Positions 13,706 to 23,848 are shown, counted from the first letter of the stretch. The stretch is 64,000 bases of DNA from Candidatus Pantoea gossypiicola (GCF_008632075.1 NZ_VWVM01000009.1:62001-126000), one strand, 5' to 3'. Program-made: numbers and translations. Notes: generated from the sequence alone by a model not told the origin.

Positions 13706-15037
13706 TTAACGTACCAGGCACGGACGCTTATTGTCGAACGTCCATCCCGGTACTAAAAATTGCATCGCTTCAGCATCGTCACGCGCGCCCAGCCCCTGCT
13801 TCTGATAGAGCGCATTAGCCTGCATCACCTGATCCATATCCAGCTCTACGCCAAGACCCGGCTTCTGCGGCACCTGCACCATGCCGCCTTTAATCCGGAG
13901 CGGCTCTTTGGTCAGGCGCTGATTGCCCTCCTGCCAGATCCAGTGGGTATCAATAGCGGTGATGGCACCCGGCGCGGCGGCAGCAACATGGGTAAACATC
14001 GCCAGCGAAATATCAAAGTGGTTGTTAGAGTGCGAGCCCCAGGTCAGGCCGAAGTCGTGACACATCTGCGCCACCCGCACGGAGCCCTGCATGGTCCAGA
14101 AGTGCGGATCGGCCAGGGGAATGTCCACCGACTGCAGCGACAGGGTATGCCCCATCTGCCGCCAGTCGGTGGCGATCATATTGGTGGCGGTGGGCATGCC
14201 GGTCGCACGACGGAACTCCGCCATCACTTCACGACCTGAATAGCCCTGCTCTGCGCCACAGGGATCTTCTGCGTAGGCCAGCACATCTTTGAGCTGTTTG
14301 CCGAGCATGATTGCCTCATTGAGCGACCAGGCCCCGTTGGGATCGAGGGTAATACGGGCTTCAGGAAAACGTTTTGCCAGCGCCGTGACCGCTTCGGCCT
14401 CTTCACCGCCGCGTAGCACGCCACCTTTGAGCTTGAAGTCGTTAAAGCCATATTTCTCATAAGCCGCTTCTGCCAGGCGCACTACCGCATCCGGCGTTAA
14501 TGCCTCTTCGTGGCGCAGGCGATACCAGTCGCACGGATCGTCTTGCTGATTCTGATAAGAGAGCGAGGTTTTATTGCGGTCGCCGATGTAGAACAGGTAG
14601 CCGAGCATCTCAACGCTGTCGCGCTGCTGCCCGTCGCCCAGCAGCGAGGCGACGTTGACGCCCAGGTGCTGGCCCAGCAGATCAAGCAGCGCGGCTTCAA
14701 TGCCGGTCACCACATGGATTGTGGTGCGCAGATCAAACGTCTGGTTACCGCGCCCGTTCGCATCACGGTCAGCAAAAGTGCTTCGCACCAGGCTGAGGGT
14801 ATTTTTGTACTCACCCAGCGTTTTGCCGACCACCAGCGAGGCGGCATCTTCCAGCGTCTGGCGGATTTTCTCGCCGCCTGGAATTTCGCCGACGCCGGTG
14901 TGTCCGGCATTATCTTTGATAATCACAATGTTGCGGGTAAAGAATGGCGAGTGAGCGCCGCTGAGGTTCAGCAGCATGCTGTCGTAGCCTGCGACCGGAA
15001 TAACCTGCATGGCGGTCACTTTCGGTGTTGAACTCAT
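13706..15037 (-). CDS. gudD: D-glucarate dehydratase
   Basis: Dehydrates D-glucarate to 5-keto-4-deoxy-D-glucarate. The 443-residue enolase-superfamily protein has the general-base lysine motif FKLKGG, the metal-site strand [18 protein letters not shown] and the second catalytic base in HSNNHFDIS. The start used is the ATG at 15035-15037, which gives [21 protein letters not shown] and is preceded by AGGAGCAGGAG; the frame is open 17 codons further. It begins 10 bp after the gudX stop. The following paralogue suggests an old tandem duplication. Confidence 0.97.
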   Translation of the reverse strand: MSSTPKVTAMQVIPVAGYDSMLLNLSGAHSPFFTRNIVIIKDNAGHTGVGEIPGGEKIRQTLEDAASLVVGKTLGEYKNTLSLVRSTFADRDANGRGNQTFDLRTTIHVVTGIEAALLDLLGQHLGVNVASLLGDGQQRDSVEMLGYLFYIGDRNKTSLSYQNQQDDPCDWYRLRHEEALTPDAVVRLAEAAYEKYGFNDFKLKGGVLRGGEEAEAVTALAKRFPEARITLDPNGAWSLNEAIMLGKQLKDVLAYAEDPCGAEQGYSGREVMAEFRRATGMPTATNMIATDWRQMGHTLSLQSVDIPLADPHFWTMQGSVRVAQMCHDFGLTWGSHSNNHFDISLAMFTHVAAAAPGAITAIDTHWIWQEGNQRLTKEPLRIKGGMVQVPQKPGLGVELDMDQVMQANALYQKQGLGARDDAEAMQFLVPGWTFDNKRPCLVR

Positions 15038-15047
15038 CTCCTGCTCC

Positions 15048-16394
15048 TTATGCTGTTGTCCGGCCAAATGCCGGGCGCTTGCGGTCAAATGTCCAGCCGG
15101 GGATCAGATACTGCATCGCCGTCGCGTCGTTACGCGCACCGGCGGGCAGTGACTGATAAAGCTGATGGGCTTTGTTTACCTGCTCCCAGTCGAGCTCAAT
15201 GCCCAGACCCGGTGCATCCGGTACGGCAATTTTTCCGTTGCGGATTTGCAGCGGATTTTTGGTCAGGCGCTGATCGCCCTCCTGCCAGATCCAGTGGGTA
15301 TCAATCGCGGTGGGATTGCCCGGTGCCGCCGCACCCACATGGGTGAACATTGCCAGAGAAATATCGAAGTGGTTATTGGAGTGGCAACCCCAGGTAAGGC
15401 CCCACTCATCGCATAGCTGCGCGACACGCACGGCACCGCTCAGTGTCCAGAAGTGCGGATCCGCCAGCGGAATATCGACCGCATTCAGCATCACCGCGTG
15501 GTTCATCTCGCGCCAGTTAGTGGCAATCATATTGGTCGCGACCGGCAGGCCGGTGGCGCGCCGGAACTCGGCCATCACTTCACGCCCCGAATAGCCCTGC
15601 TCTGCTCCACAGGGATCTTCGGCGTAGCTCAGCACATCCTGCATCCCTTTACACAGCGCTATCGCCTCGTCCAGCAGCCAGGCACCGTTGGGGTCGACCG
15701 TGATGCGCGCGCCGGGAAAGCGCTGCTTAAGCGCTGCCGCCGTAGCGATCTCCTGCTCGCCGGGGAGCACGCCACCTTTGAGCTTGAAATCTTTAAAGCC
15801 GTACTTATCCTGTGCCGCCTCAGCCAGACGCACCACGGCATCGCTGGTCAGCGCTTCCTGATGACGCAGGTGATACCAGTCGTGGCTGGCCTGATCGCCA
15901 CTGAGATAAGGGAGATCGGTTTTGCGACGGTCGCCGAGATAGAACAGATAGCCCAGCACCGTGACTTCATCACGCTGCTTGCCCGGCCCCAGCAGTTCAG
16001 CCACAGGGACGCCCAGACACTGCCCCAGTAAATCGAGCAGCGCCGCTTCCAGCGCAGCCACCGCATTGACGCGCAGTTCAAAGGTCCAGGCACCGTTGCC
16101 AAAGGTAGTGAAGTCAGCCGACTGATTCCCTTTGTGCACCTGCTGCACCAGGCGGTTCATGCGGGCAATCTGCTGACCTTTCACCTGCGGAATTGCCTCC
16201 ACCAGCGTCTGATAGATGGTGTCGCCGCCTGGCGCTTCACCGACGCCGGTGTGACCGGCGCTGTCGGTTAGCACCACAATGTTGCGGGTAAAACAGGCGT
16301 TGTGCGCACCGCCAATATTAAGCAGCATGCTGTCGTAACCGGCGACCGGGATAACCTGCATCTCAGTAATCACCGGGGAACGTTGCGTATTCAT
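15048..16394 (-). CDS. gudX: Glucarate dehydratase-related protein
   Basis: Paralogue of GudD (448 residues) found beside it in E. coli, where it is described as having weaker dehydratase activity. It retains the [10 protein letters not shown] lysine motif, the TVDPNGAW metal strand, [16 protein letters not shown] and the HSNNHFDIS histidine, so it should be catalytically competent at some level. Its extra segment around [16 protein letters not shown] distinguishes it from GudD. Its start overlaps the gudP stop as ATGA (16391-16394), indicating coupled translation. Confidence 0.95.
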   Translation of the reverse strand: MNTQRSPVITEMQVIPVAGYDSMLLNIGGAHNACFTRNIVVLTDSAGHTGVGEAPGGDTIYQTLVEAIPQVKGQQIARMNRLVQQVHKGNQSADFTTFGNGAWTFELRVNAVAALEAALLDLLGQCLGVPVAELLGPGKQRDEVTVLGYLFYLGDRRKTDLPYLSGDQASHDWYHLRHQEALTSDAVVRLAEAAQDKYGFKDFKLKGGVLPGEQEIATAAALKQRFPGARITVDPNGAWLLDEAIALCKGMQDVLSYAEDPCGAEQGYSGREVMAEFRRATGLPVATNMIATNWREMNHAVMLNAVDIPLADPHFWTLSGAVRVAQLCDEWGLTWGCHSNNHFDISLAMFTHVGAAAPGNPTAIDTHWIWQEGDQRLTKNPLQIRNGKIAVPDAPGLGIELDWEQVNKAHQLYQSLPAGARNDATAMQYLIPGWTFDRKRPAFGRTTA

Positions 16395-17752
16395 GATGCA
16401 TCCTTACCGGGCCAGGATTTCAGTTCGACACGTTTAATATCGCCAGCAATGACCAGGAAGCTGAAGGCTGCGACAAAAGCATGAATGCCGACATAGACCA
16501 GCGCACCTTCAAAGGAACCACTGGTGGCGATGATGTAACCGATAGCGATAGGGGTCACGATGCCGGAGAAGTTACCGAACATATTGAACAGGCCGCCGCT
16601 GAGACCGCTGATCTCTTTCGGTGCGGTATCGGCCATCACCGCCCAGCCCAGCGCGCCAATGCCTTTACCAAAGAACGCCAGTGCCATAAAGAACACCACC
16701 ATCCATTCGGTTTCGGTGTAGTTGCACATCACCATCGAAATGGAGAGCAGCATGCCGAGCACGATTGGCGTTTTACGCGCGATATTCAGCGATCCGGTTT
16801 TCCGCATCAGCCAGTCAGAGATGACTCCGCCCAGAACGCCGCCGAGGAAGCCGCACACCGCCGGAACCGAGGCGATAAAGCCCGCTTTGAGAATCGACAT
16901 GCCGCGCGCCTGCACCAGATAGACCGGGAACCAGGTGATGAAAAAGTAAGTCAGGGCGTTGACACAGTACTGACCAAGGTAGATACCCAGCATCATGCGT
17001 GACGTCAGCAGCTGCTTGATCTGGAACCACTTCTCGCTCCAGCCCACCTTGCGGGTATCCTTTTTAACATCCATGTTAATCAGTGCGCCGCCCTGCTCCA
17101 TATACGCCAGTTCCGCTTTGTTCACGCCGGGATGATCGGTAGGATCGTGGATCACTTTCAGCCAGATAAAACTGAGGATGATGCCCAGGCCGCCCATGAA
17201 CCAGAATACGTGCGCCCAGCCCACTTCAGAGACCAGCCAGCCCATGATAGGTGCAAAGATCACGGTGGCGAAGTATTGCGCGGAGTTGAAGATCGCTACC
17301 GCCGTGCCGCGCTCCTGCGCCGGGAACCAGGCAGCTACAATCCGGCTATTGCCGGGGAAGGAGGGCGCTTCAGCCAGACCGACCATGAAACGCAGGATAA
17401 ACAGCGACATGATGATGCCGAAGCCGCTGAAGATATCCACGAAACCCTGCAGCAGCGTAAACAGCGACCAGGTAAAGATGCTCCAGAAATAGACGCGTTT
17501 AGAGCCGAAGCGGTCGAGCAGCCAGCCGCCCGGAATCTGCCCGATAACATACGCCCATGAGAAGGCAGAGAAGATATAGCCAAGTCCGACCGAATCGAGA
17601 CCGATATCTTTGGACATCGCGGAACCGGCAATCGAGATGGTTGCGCGGTCACCGTAGTTGAATGAGGTGACGATAAATAACATCACCACAATCCAGTAGC
17701 GGGCATTGGTGCGCTTCTGCACCGTTTCCGCGGTCTGGCTGAAACTATTCAT
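16391..17752 (-). CDS. gudP: D-glucarate/D-galactarate permease, MFS family
   Basis: Proton-coupled inner-membrane transporter of the anion:cation symporter family, importing hexarates. The 453-residue product (E. coli GudP 450) begins [20 protein letters not shown] and has 12 predicted membrane segments, with the family signature [13 protein letters not shown] in segment 1 and [14 protein letters not shown] in the loop after segment 2. The frame is open to 18190, but the ATG at 17750-17752 with upstream AGGAGTGC is the family start. It is the first gene of the gudP-gudX-gudD-garL-garR-garK operon. No garP is present, so GudP probably serves both substrates. Confidence 0.96.
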   Translation of the reverse strand: MNSFSQTAETVQKRTNARYWIVVMLFIVTSFNYGDRATISIAGSAMSKDIGLDSVGLGYIFSAFSWAYVIGQIPGGWLLDRFGSKRVYFWSIFTWSLFTLLQGFVDIFSGFGIIMSLFILRFMVGLAEAPSFPGNSRIVAAWFPAQERGTAVAIFNSAQYFATVIFAPIMGWLVSEVGWAHVFWFMGGLGIILSFIWLKVIHDPTDHPGVNKAELAYMEQGGALINMDVKKDTRKVGWSEKWFQIKQLLTSRMMLGIYLGQYCVNALTYFFITWFPVYLVQARGMSILKAGFIASVPAVCGFLGGVLGGVISDWLMRKTGSLNIARKTPIVLGMLLSISMVMCNYTETEWMVVFFMALAFFGKGIGALGWAVMADTAPKEISGLSGGLFNMFGNFSGIVTPIAIGYIIATSGSFEGALVYVGIHAFVAAFSFLVIAGDIKRVELKSWPGKDAS

Positions 17753-18129
17753 GATGCACTCCTGAAATATAGCGTGAGCTACATTCGCTCTGACTGCATA
17801 CACATCGCGTTGGGTATCAGAGAGAAGTTGGGTTAAACACGGCGATCTTTTTTGTTCTGGCAAACCTTTATTTATCCATCTGCGAAGGGGCAGCCAATGC
17901 GCTTCTGCAACCTCTGCGGATGAGTAATACGTCGTGACAGATAACCTGACTTTGGCTAACGGAGCCCAGTATAAGAACAGCCTGAAGCGAGCACATTGGC
18001 ACATCGCCCTGGAATAACGCCTGCGGTGAATTGATTGTGTGGCGGATGCACAAAACGCTGCGGGATGGCTCACGAAAGCGGCAAATAACCGGGCGAAAAC
18101 CGCCTCAGGTAACGCTTTCCCCCGCTGTT

Positions 18130-18145
18130 TGTGAGGCTCTTCACT
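18130..18145. promoter_or_regulatory. CRP-like site upstream of garD
   Basis: The core TGTGA-GGCTCT-TCACT matches the CRP consensus TGTGA-N6-TCACA at 9 of 10 core bases. It lies about 175 bp before the garD start. Catabolite control of hexarate genes is established in E. coli; use of this site is inferred. Confidence 0.55.
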
Positions 18146-18277
18146 TGCTTCTGGATAATCGCCCCAAATCAATAAGGCGAATTGTCTCAATGGTGGTCAT
18201 TTGCACAATGCGCACCCTGCTCCGCCTCCTTATACTGGAGATGGCAAACAAACGTGTGACAGGTCAGAACATTACAG

Positions 18278-18299
18278 CGTGCCGCACAAGTACGGCACG
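18278..18299 (+). promoter_or_regulatory. Inverted repeat in the garD leader
   Basis: Arms CGTGCCG (18278-18284) and CGGCACG (18293-18299) are exact reverse complements around 8 nt. The repeat ends 8 bp before the GGAAGGTGAG ribosome site of garD. It could be an operator or an RNA hairpin near the start of translation. Confidence 0.45.
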
Positions 18300-18318
18300 A
18301 CAGACGGGAAGGTGAGCG

Positions 18319-19878
18319 ATGTACCCCAAATCAGATGAACAACCGCTCTATATCAAAGTTCATGAGCACGACAATGTGGCGATTGTGGTCAACAGCCTGG
18401 GTCTGCCAGCCGGCACGCAGTTTGCGGATGGCCTGACACTCACGGAGCATGTGCCACAGGGTCACAAAGTGGCGCTGCACGCCATTAACCAGGGTGCGGA
18501 GATCGTGCGTTATGGTGAAGTCATCGGCTATGCACTACGGGATATTGCCCAGGGCAGCTGGATTGATGAGTCGCTGGTCGCGCTGCCGGAAGCGCCTCCG
18601 CTGGCGAGTCTGCCGTTAGCCACGCAGGTTCCGCCTGAATTACCGCCGCTGGAAGGCTATACCTTTGAAGGTTATCGCAATGCGGATGGCAGCGTCGGCA
18701 CGCGTAACCTGCTCGGCATCACCACCAGCGTCCACTGTGTGGCCGGTGTGGTGGATCATGTCGTACAGATCATTGAACGGGATTTACTGCCGCGCTATCC
18801 GAATGTGGATGGCGTGGTCGCGCTCAACCACCTTTATGGCTGCGGCGTGGCGATTAATGCACCCGCGGCGGTCGTGCCGATTCGCACCATTCATAACCTG
18901 GCGCTGAATGCCAATTTCGGTGGCGAAGTCATGATCGTCAGCCTTGGCTGTGAGAAGTTACAGCCGGAGCGTCTGCTGACCGGCACGCCCGATGTGCAGG
19001 CGATTTCGCTGGACGATCATGACATTGTGCGCCTGCAGGATGAAAAGCTGGTGGGCTTTGGTGCGATGGTGAATGAGATTCTGCAGGTGGCGGAGCGTCA
19101 TCTCCAGCGGCTGAATCAGCGCCAGCGTGAAACCTGTTCTGCTGCAGAACTGATTGTCGGCATGCAGTGCGGTGGCAGCGATGCATTCTCGGGCGTGACG
19201 GCGAATCCGGCAGTGGGCTACGCGTCCGACTTGCTGGTGCGCTGCGGTGCGACGGTGATGTTTTCGGAAGTCACTGAAGTGCGTGATGCGATTCACCTGC
19301 TGACGCCGCGGGTGATTAATCAGGAAGTCGGTAAGCGCTTACTGGAGGAGATGGCCTGGTATGACAACTACCTCGACCAGGGCCAGACCGATCGCAGCGC
19401 GAATCCGTCGCCGGGCAATAAAAAAGGCGGACTGGCAAACGTGGTGGAAAAAGCGCTGGGGTCAATCGCCAAATCGGGGCGCAGCGCCATTGTCGAAGTG
19501 CTCTCGCCCGGTCAGCGACCTACGCGACGTGGCCTGATCTACGCGGCGACGCCCGCCAGCGATTTTGTCTGCGGTACGCAGCAGCTGGCGTCCGGTATCA
19601 CGCTACAGGTTTTCACTACCGGTCGCGGAACGCCCTACGGTCTGGCTGCGATTCCGGTCATCAAGATGGCGACGCGTAATGCGCTGGCAGAGCGCTGGCA
19701 CGATCTGATGGACATCAATGCCGGGACGATTGCGACTGGTGAAGAGAGTATTGAACAGGTGGGCTGGCGGTTATTTGAGTTGATTCTGGACATTGCCAGT
19801 GGCAGGAAGCAGACCTGGTCCGATCGCTGGGGCATCCGTAATCAGCTGGCGGTGTTTAACCCGGCACCGGTGACCTGA
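18319..19878 (+). CDS. garD: D-galactarate dehydratase
   Basis: Dehydrates D-galactarate to 5-keto-4-deoxy-D-glucarate, joining the GudD route. The 519-residue product matches E. coli GarD (523) from the N-terminal SAF-type domain ([15 protein letters not shown]) through the UxaA-type catalytic part, with [47 protein letters not shown] and the C-terminal [22 protein letters not shown]. The ATG at 18319 follows GGAAGGTGAGCG. The first few residues differ from E. coli. It is divergent from gudP and carries its own leader. Confidence 0.97.
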   Translation: MYPKSDEQPLYIKVHEHDNVAIVVNSLGLPAGTQFADGLTLTEHVPQGHKVALHAINQGAEIVRYGEVIGYALRDIAQGSWIDESLVALPEAPPLASLPLATQVPPELPPLEGYTFEGYRNADGSVGTRNLLGITTSVHCVAGVVDHVVQIIERDLLPRYPNVDGVVALNHLYGCGVAINAPAAVVPIRTIHNLALNANFGGEVMIVSLGCEKLQPERLLTGTPDVQAISLDDHDIVRLQDEKLVGFGAMVNEILQVAERHLQRLNQRQRETCSAAELIVGMQCGGSDAFSGVTANPAVGYASDLLVRCGATVMFSEVTEVRDAIHLLTPRVINQEVGKRLLEEMAWYDNYLDQGQTDRSANPSPGNKKGGLANVVEKALGSIAKSGRSAIVEVLSPGQRPTRRGLIYAATPASDFVCGTQQLASGITLQVFTTGRGTPYGLAAIPVIKMATRNALAERWHDLMDINAGTIATGEESIEQVGWRLFELILDIASGRKQTWSDRWGIRNQLAVFNPAPVT

Positions 19879-20147
19879 CGATGAGGGGCGCGCAGGTTAG
19901 GCTTATCTTTTACGCTTTTATTTTCAAATCAGATAAAGCAGAGACTTACATGCGGGTCCGGTACGCGCTCGTGCAGGGTGACGTTAATGTGTGAAAAGAG
20001 GACTGTGTTAAGCAGCATACTAAAATGCACATGCAGGCCAGTCCTGACCTTAGGAGAAATGACGGCTTATTCCTATCACCGGGGTCCGCCAGGTCCTTGA
20101 TGAAAATGCGTGTATTCAATTGGGTGCGTTTTCCTGGACTGGCCAGC

Positions 20148-21068
20148 TTAACCGGACGAACGAATGATCTGCGCTTTACGCTGGCGGCGATCGCTCCAGA
20201 CGGTAAATATCCCTGCCAATGCGACAATTGCCGCGCCCATAATGGTCGACGGTCCTGGGAAGCTGTTGAGGAACAACCAGCCAATAACCATTGACCATAC
20301 CAGCGTGGTGTAATCAAAAGGCGCTAATAACGACGCATCAGCATAGCGCAGACTCAGCGTCACCAGGATTTGCGCCATCCCACCAAAGAAACCGCAGCCG
20401 ATAAGTAGCAATAGCTGCTGTGACGTGGGTACCGTCCAGCCAAATGCCAGTGTTCCCAGGCCAATCAGCATGGTCATCAGCGAAAAGTAGAACACGATGG
20501 CACCCGGTTGTTCAATACCATTCAGAAACCGGATTTGGACCATTGAGGTTGCAGTGCATACCGCAGCAATCAGTGCAAATATCGCGCCCAGCCCCGTGCC
20601 CGCCACGACATTCGCGGTTGAAAAGATGGAGCCGCTGGCAGCAAGGTTCGCTGAAAGCATGAGTATAATGCCGAAAAAACCTATCACCACCGCGATCCAG
20701 CGCGTTAAGCGCACCTGTTCTTTTAATAACAGTGCCGCCATGATCACTGTAAACAGCGGCGCAGCGTAACTGATTGCCGTGGCGTCAGCCAGCGTGATAT
20801 AGACCAGCGCCAGATAATTGAAATACATCCCGCCTGTGCCGGAAAAGCCGCGAATCAGGTGGCCGAAAATATTCCTGGTTCTCAGACTACTAAGGATGTT
20901 CCCTTGTAGTTTTAGCCAGATGAGCAGTGGAATTAAGGCGACAAATGAGCGAAAGAAAATGACCTCCCCGGTGGGGATCGCGCCGCCCAACCCTTTCACA
21001 CAAGCCAGCATCAGTGTCGCGCAGAGTGCCGACAGGATTTTCAGCAATACGCCAATTTTGCCATTCAT
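20148..21068 (-). CDS. EamA/DMT-family transporter
   Basis: The 306-residue membrane protein has ten hydrophobic segments arranged as two EamA repeats, starting MNGKIGVLLKILSALCATLMLACVKG, with GVIGFFG-type and SYAAPLFTVIMAALLLKE segments typical of drug/metabolite exporters. The substrate is unknown; related proteins export amino acids or metabolites. It is divergent from the ABC solute-binding gene at 21248, sharing a 179-bp promoter region that contains a Nac-type site. It marks the left edge of the accessory block and could act as an efflux valve for the imported compound, which is conjecture. Confidence 0.85.
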   Translation of the reverse strand: MNGKIGVLLKILSALCATLMLACVKGLGGAIPTGEVIFFRSFVALIPLLIWLKLQGNILSSLRTRNIFGHLIRGFSGTGGMYFNYLALVYITLADATAISYAAPLFTVIMAALLLKEQVRLTRWIAVVIGFFGIILMLSANLAASGSIFSTANVVAGTGLGAIFALIAAVCTATSMVQIRFLNGIEQPGAIVFYFSLMTMLIGLGTLAFGWTVPTSQQLLLLIGCGFFGGMAQILVTLSLRYADASLLAPFDYTTLVWSMVIGWLFLNSFPGPSTIMGAAIVALAGIFTVWSDRRQRKAQIIRSSG

Positions 21069-21135
21069 CGTTATGCCTTTACACGCGAGTCGGTTAGCTG
21101 CTCTTAGTCTTTCTCAATCCGCCGTGCAGGACGTC

Positions 21136-21150
21136 ATATAAATTGTGTAT
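21136..21150. promoter_or_regulatory. Nac-type site ATA-N9-TAT
   Basis: ATATAAATTGTGTAT fits the Nac consensus ATA-N9-TAT exactly. A TATAGT hexamer at 21195-21200 would place a transcription start near 21207, putting the box centre at about -64, with only a poor -35 match. The nearby LysR gene (26537) has a nearly Nac-identical helix-turn-helix. Binding is a prediction. Confidence 0.5.
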
Positions 21151-21247
21151 CGCCCGACAGGGTTTCCCTCTTACTGGCTTTTTTGCAAAGCCGATATAGT
21201 CCAGAACGATTGTCACAGGTGAATTAACACTTTCGGGGAACATGATA

Positions 21248-22087
21248 ATGACATTAAAAAAATGCGCTTACGTTGCACTGGCCCTGCCACTGTTACTAAC
21301 CTTTTCATCCGCAAAAGCGGATCTGCTTTCCGATATTAAAGCGCGCAATGAGCTGAAATGCGCGGTCTATTCCGATGTTCCACCCTTCTCTTCGCCGGAC
21401 GCAAAAACACGTCAACTGGTGGGGATGGATGTGGACCTGTGCCATGCTCTGGCGAAACAGATGGGGGTGAAAGCGATCCTGATGCCGACCTCGGTGGAAG
21501 CGCGTATCGCTGTGATCGCCACGGGCCGTGCCGATGTGCTCATCGCCAACCTGGCGTACACCAAAACACGCGGTAAACAGATTCAGTTCAGTGACCCCTA
21601 CTACGTGGCAAAAGAGATGCTGCTGGTGAAAAAGGCCAATGCAGGCAAGTCGCTGGACGATTTCAAAGGCAAACGCATCAGTGCTACCAAGGGCACCACG
21701 TCCGAGCAGTCGATTCATCTCAAAGGCGGTAAAGCTGTGACATTCCAGGATGCGGCGTCAGCATTCCTTGCCCTGCAACAAAACAAGGCGGTGGGGTTTG
21801 TCACCAACACCATGACCGGTATCAAAATGATTTCGCAGGCGAAGAAAGATGGCGTTGAGTTGGCGATGATCAAAGAGCCAATGGCGCTGGAACCCATTGG
21901 TGTCGGCATGAAACGTGACGAACCGTCATTGCTGGCCAGCGTCAACACCAGTCTGAAAGCAATGGATAATGATGGCACCATCGACAGGATCTGGGACACC
22001 TGGATTGGGCCAAAAACCGAATACAAAATGGTACGCGAAGAGCGCGTTCAGCCGCTCTCCAGTCTGAAATTCGAACCACTGGAATAA
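21248..22087 (+). CDS. ABC transporter solute-binding protein, polar amino acid type (SBP family 3)
   Basis: Periplasmic binding protein of about 279 residues. The N-terminus MTLKKCAYVALALPLLLTFS ending SAKA-D is a classic signal peptide. The mature part has the family 3 pattern: LKCAVYSDVPPFS, QLVGMDVDLCHALAKQMGV, RADVLIANLAYTKTRGKQIQFSDPYY, then KRISATKGTTSEQ. The start at 21248 is preferred over the ATG two codons earlier because GGGGAA (21235-21240) stands 7 nt before it and only 1 nt before the other. The cognate permeases and ATPase are 6.8 kb downstream (28937-31140). It is followed after 3 bp by the pxpB-like gene, suggesting the imported compound is a pyroglutamate-like or other cyclic or amidated amino acid. 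Confidence 0.9.
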   Translation: MTLKKCAYVALALPLLLTFSSAKADLLSDIKARNELKCAVYSDVPPFSSPDAKTRQLVGMDVDLCHALAKQMGVKAILMPTSVEARIAVIATGRADVLIANLAYTKTRGKQIQFSDPYYVAKEMLLVKKANAGKSLDDFKGKRISATKGTTSEQSIHLKGGKAVTFQDAASAFLALQQNKAVGFVTNTMTGIKMISQAKKDGVELAMIKEPMALEPIGVGMKRDEPSLLASVNTSLKAMDNDGTIDRIWDTWIGPKTEYKMVREERVQPLSSLKFEPLE

Positions 22088-22090
22088 CGG

Positions 22091-22804
22091 ATGGGTGTTT
22101 TGGCGAGTGAACTGATAAGTCGTGCTCACCCTGTCATCACGGCAAACGACGGAGAGAACGTAACACTCTCGACCATGGGTGGTCGTGCGTGGCTGGTGGA
22201 GGCGCCAGGGGCATTCGATCTGCCAGCCCAGCGTCGTATCTGGTCACTGGCACAGCTGCTGGCGCAGCGAGATGACGTCGAGTCACTGATCCCGGGGGTG
22301 ACCAACCTGCTGGTGCTGTTCCGCACAATTCAGACGGACAGCGAGGCGGTGGAAACGCAGCTACGCGATTACTGGAGTCAGGCCAGGGAGGTTCATCCGC
22401 AGGGTCAGTTGATTGAAATTCCGGTCTGTTACGGAGGCGAACACGCCACAGACCTGGCGGCAGTGTGTCAACACAGCGGATTTTCCGCCCGTGAGGTGAT
22501 TCGACGTCACCATCAGGGTAAATACACCGTGTTTGCGCTCGGTAGCGCACCGGGATTTGGCTATTTACATGGCCTCGATCCGGCACTGGCGACGCCGCGC
22601 AAGAAAGTCCCGTCGCTCAATATGCTGAAAGGTACCGTCACCATTGGCGGCGCACAGGCAGGTGTCTCGGTACTCACCGGTCCGAACGGCTGGAATGCCA
22701 TTGGTTATGCCGAAATCGAGGTGTTTGATCCCTATGCGGAAAGCCCGGCGCTGATGGCACCCGGTGACACTATTCGCTTCCTGCCGGAGAGGGTTGAGCT
22801 GTGA
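22091..22804 (+). CDS. KipI family protein, PxpB-like (5-oxoprolinase subunit B family)
   Basis: The 237-residue product is a KipI/allophanate-hydrolase subunit 1 homologue. In E. coli PxpA, PxpB and PxpC together open 5-oxoproline with ATP. Family features seen: IPGVTNLLVLF, the IPVCYGGEHATDLAAVC strand and GSAPGFGYLHGLDPAL (residues 152-166). Here the usual GFPYL reads GFGYL, and the usual GIYP...PGGW stretch reads AGVSVLTGPNGW, so this is a divergent branch whose substrate may differ. It is 3 bp after the solute-binding gene, and its stop overlaps the next start as GTGA. Confidence 0.85.
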   Translation: MGVLASELISRAHPVITANDGENVTLSTMGGRAWLVEAPGAFDLPAQRRIWSLAQLLAQRDDVESLIPGVTNLLVLFRTIQTDSEAVETQLRDYWSQAREVHPQGQLIEIPVCYGGEHATDLAAVCQHSGFSAREVIRRHHQGKYTVFALGSAPGFGYLHGLDPALATPRKKVPSLNMLKGTVTIGGAQAGVSVLTGPNGWNAIGYAEIEVFDPYAESPALMAPGDTIRFLPERVEL

Positions 22805-23787
22805 TTGAGATTGAACAGAGTGGCGCGCTCAATACGGTGCAGGATTTGGGCCGTACTGCCTGGCGACAACTGGGGGTATCGGTAAGCGGGGCGATGGATG
22901 CGCTGGCACTTCGCGCCGGCAACCTGCTGTTAGGCAATGATGAAAACGCCGCGGCTATTGAAGTCCAGATGTTTCCGTTTCGCGTGCGTTTCCTGCGCGA
23001 TGCCTGCATTGCGCTCACTGGCGCAGACTGCCGTGGACAGCTGGATGGCGTGGCGTTACCGCCGTGGTGGGGTTGCCGGGTGCGCAGCGGGCAGCTTCTG
23101 GAGTTGCGCTATCCGCGCTGCGGCGCACGCGGTTATCTGTGCGTAGCGGGCGGTATTGATGTGCCAGAAGTGATGGGTTCGCGCAGCACCGCGCTGCGCG
23201 GTAGCTTCGGCGGTTTCGCAGGCCGTCAGTTACAACGTGGCGATCGGTTGCCGATAGGTGTGACCAGCGTCCGGCCATTACCGACAACGGGGATCGGTAT
23301 CGTACCGCCATTCGTCGCGCTGGGGTCGGTTTTTCCACGTAACCGCAACGGCCATATTCAGCTGCGTGCTATTCCTGCCGGTGAATATGCGTTATTCGCC
23401 GCTGACCATGAACGCTTCTGGCAGCAAAGCTGGCAGGTGTCACGGCAAAGCAACCGCACGGGCTATCGCCTTTCTGGTGAACCTATCCAGCCTTCGCAGA
23501 GTGTGGAGATGCGTTCCTATGGTCTGATCCCGGGCATCGTGCAGGTGCCGCCCGCCGGAGAACCCATAATTCAACTGAGCGATGCCAATACAGCAGGCGG
23601 CTACCCAAAAATCGCCTGCGTGATTGAAGAGGATTTATGGCAGCTCGGCCAGCTGCAGCCTGGACAGTCATTACAGCTGGTGCGCAGTGACGCGCGCGAG
23701 GCGCTGGCGATTAAGCAGGCGGTGGATGAGTGGCTGAATCGTCTGCGCCGCGATGTGCCGCCAATGAAGAACGTGGCGAATCTCTGA
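22801..23787 (+). CDS. KipA family protein, PxpC-like (5-oxoprolinase subunit C family)
   Basis: The 328-residue product is a biotin-dependent-carboxyltransferase-like/KipA protein, partner of the preceding KipI protein. Conserved parts are NTVQDLGRTAWRQLGVSVSG followed by AMD, NLLLGNDENAAAIE, LTGADCRGQLDG, YLCVAGGIDVP, MGSRST, the SNRTGYRLSG loop and SDANTAGGYPKIACVI. It starts with GTG at 22801, overlapping the previous stop by 4 nt. Its TGA (23785-23787) lies at the junction of the first and second units of an 8-bp tandem repeat, so changes in repeat number leave the protein unaffected. Confidence 0.87.
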   Translation: MIEIEQSGALNTVQDLGRTAWRQLGVSVSGAMDALALRAGNLLLGNDENAAAIEVQMFPFRVRFLRDACIALTGADCRGQLDGVALPPWWGCRVRSGQLLELRYPRCGARGYLCVAGGIDVPEVMGSRSTALRGSFGGFAGRQLQRGDRLPIGVTSVRPLPTTGIGIVPPFVALGSVFPRNRNGHIQLRAIPAGEYALFAADHERFWQQSWQVSRQSNRTGYRLSGEPIQPSQSVEMRSYGLIPGIVQVPPAGEPIIQLSDANTAGGYPKIACVIEEDLWQLGQLQPGQSLQLVRSDAREALAIKQAVDEWLNRLRRDVPPMKNVANL

Positions 23788-23834
23788 ATCTCTGAATCTC
23801 TGAATCTCTGAATCTCTGAATCTCTGAATCTCTG
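23779..23834 (+). repeat. Octanucleotide tandem repeat, 7 copies of AATCTCTG
   Basis: Seven exact head-to-tail copies of an 8-bp unit fill the gap between the pxpC-like stop and the pxpA-like start. They end 14 bp before that start, just ahead of GAGCAGGA. Each added or lost unit would move the distance between stop and start by 8 nt. Perfect repeats of this size are prone to slippage. Confidence 0.98.
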
Positions 23835-23848
23835 AGCAGGACAAGATC

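Larger units (their letters stand above)
17753..18318. promoter_or_regulatory. Divergent control region between gudP and garD
   Basis: This 566-bp stretch separates the minus-strand hexarate operon from plus-strand garD and holds no convincing gene. It contains a CRP-like site (18130-18145), three same-strand copies of the hexamer GCACAA (18048-18053, 18203-18208, 18284-18289), the first facing an upstream TTGTGT to form an imperfect inverted repeat, and a 7-bp-arm inverted repeat next to the garD ribosome site. In E. coli these genes answer to CdaR and CRP; which element is the CdaR site cannot be told from this sequence alone. Confidence 0.7.

Noticed and set aside
15048..16394. gudX as a decayed copy of gudD
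   Set aside because: It is full length, keeps both catalytic bases and metal-site motifs, and is a recognised separate family member in E. coli.
18031..18315. Plus-strand frame of 94 codons ending just before garD
   Set aside because: It starts at a TTG without ribosome site, has biased basic composition and covers the candidate CRP and operator elements, so it is regulatory DNA.
20025..20294. Plus-strand frame of 89 codons overlapping the end of the EamA gene
   Set aside because: It runs antisense into a clear membrane protein gene and resembles no known family.
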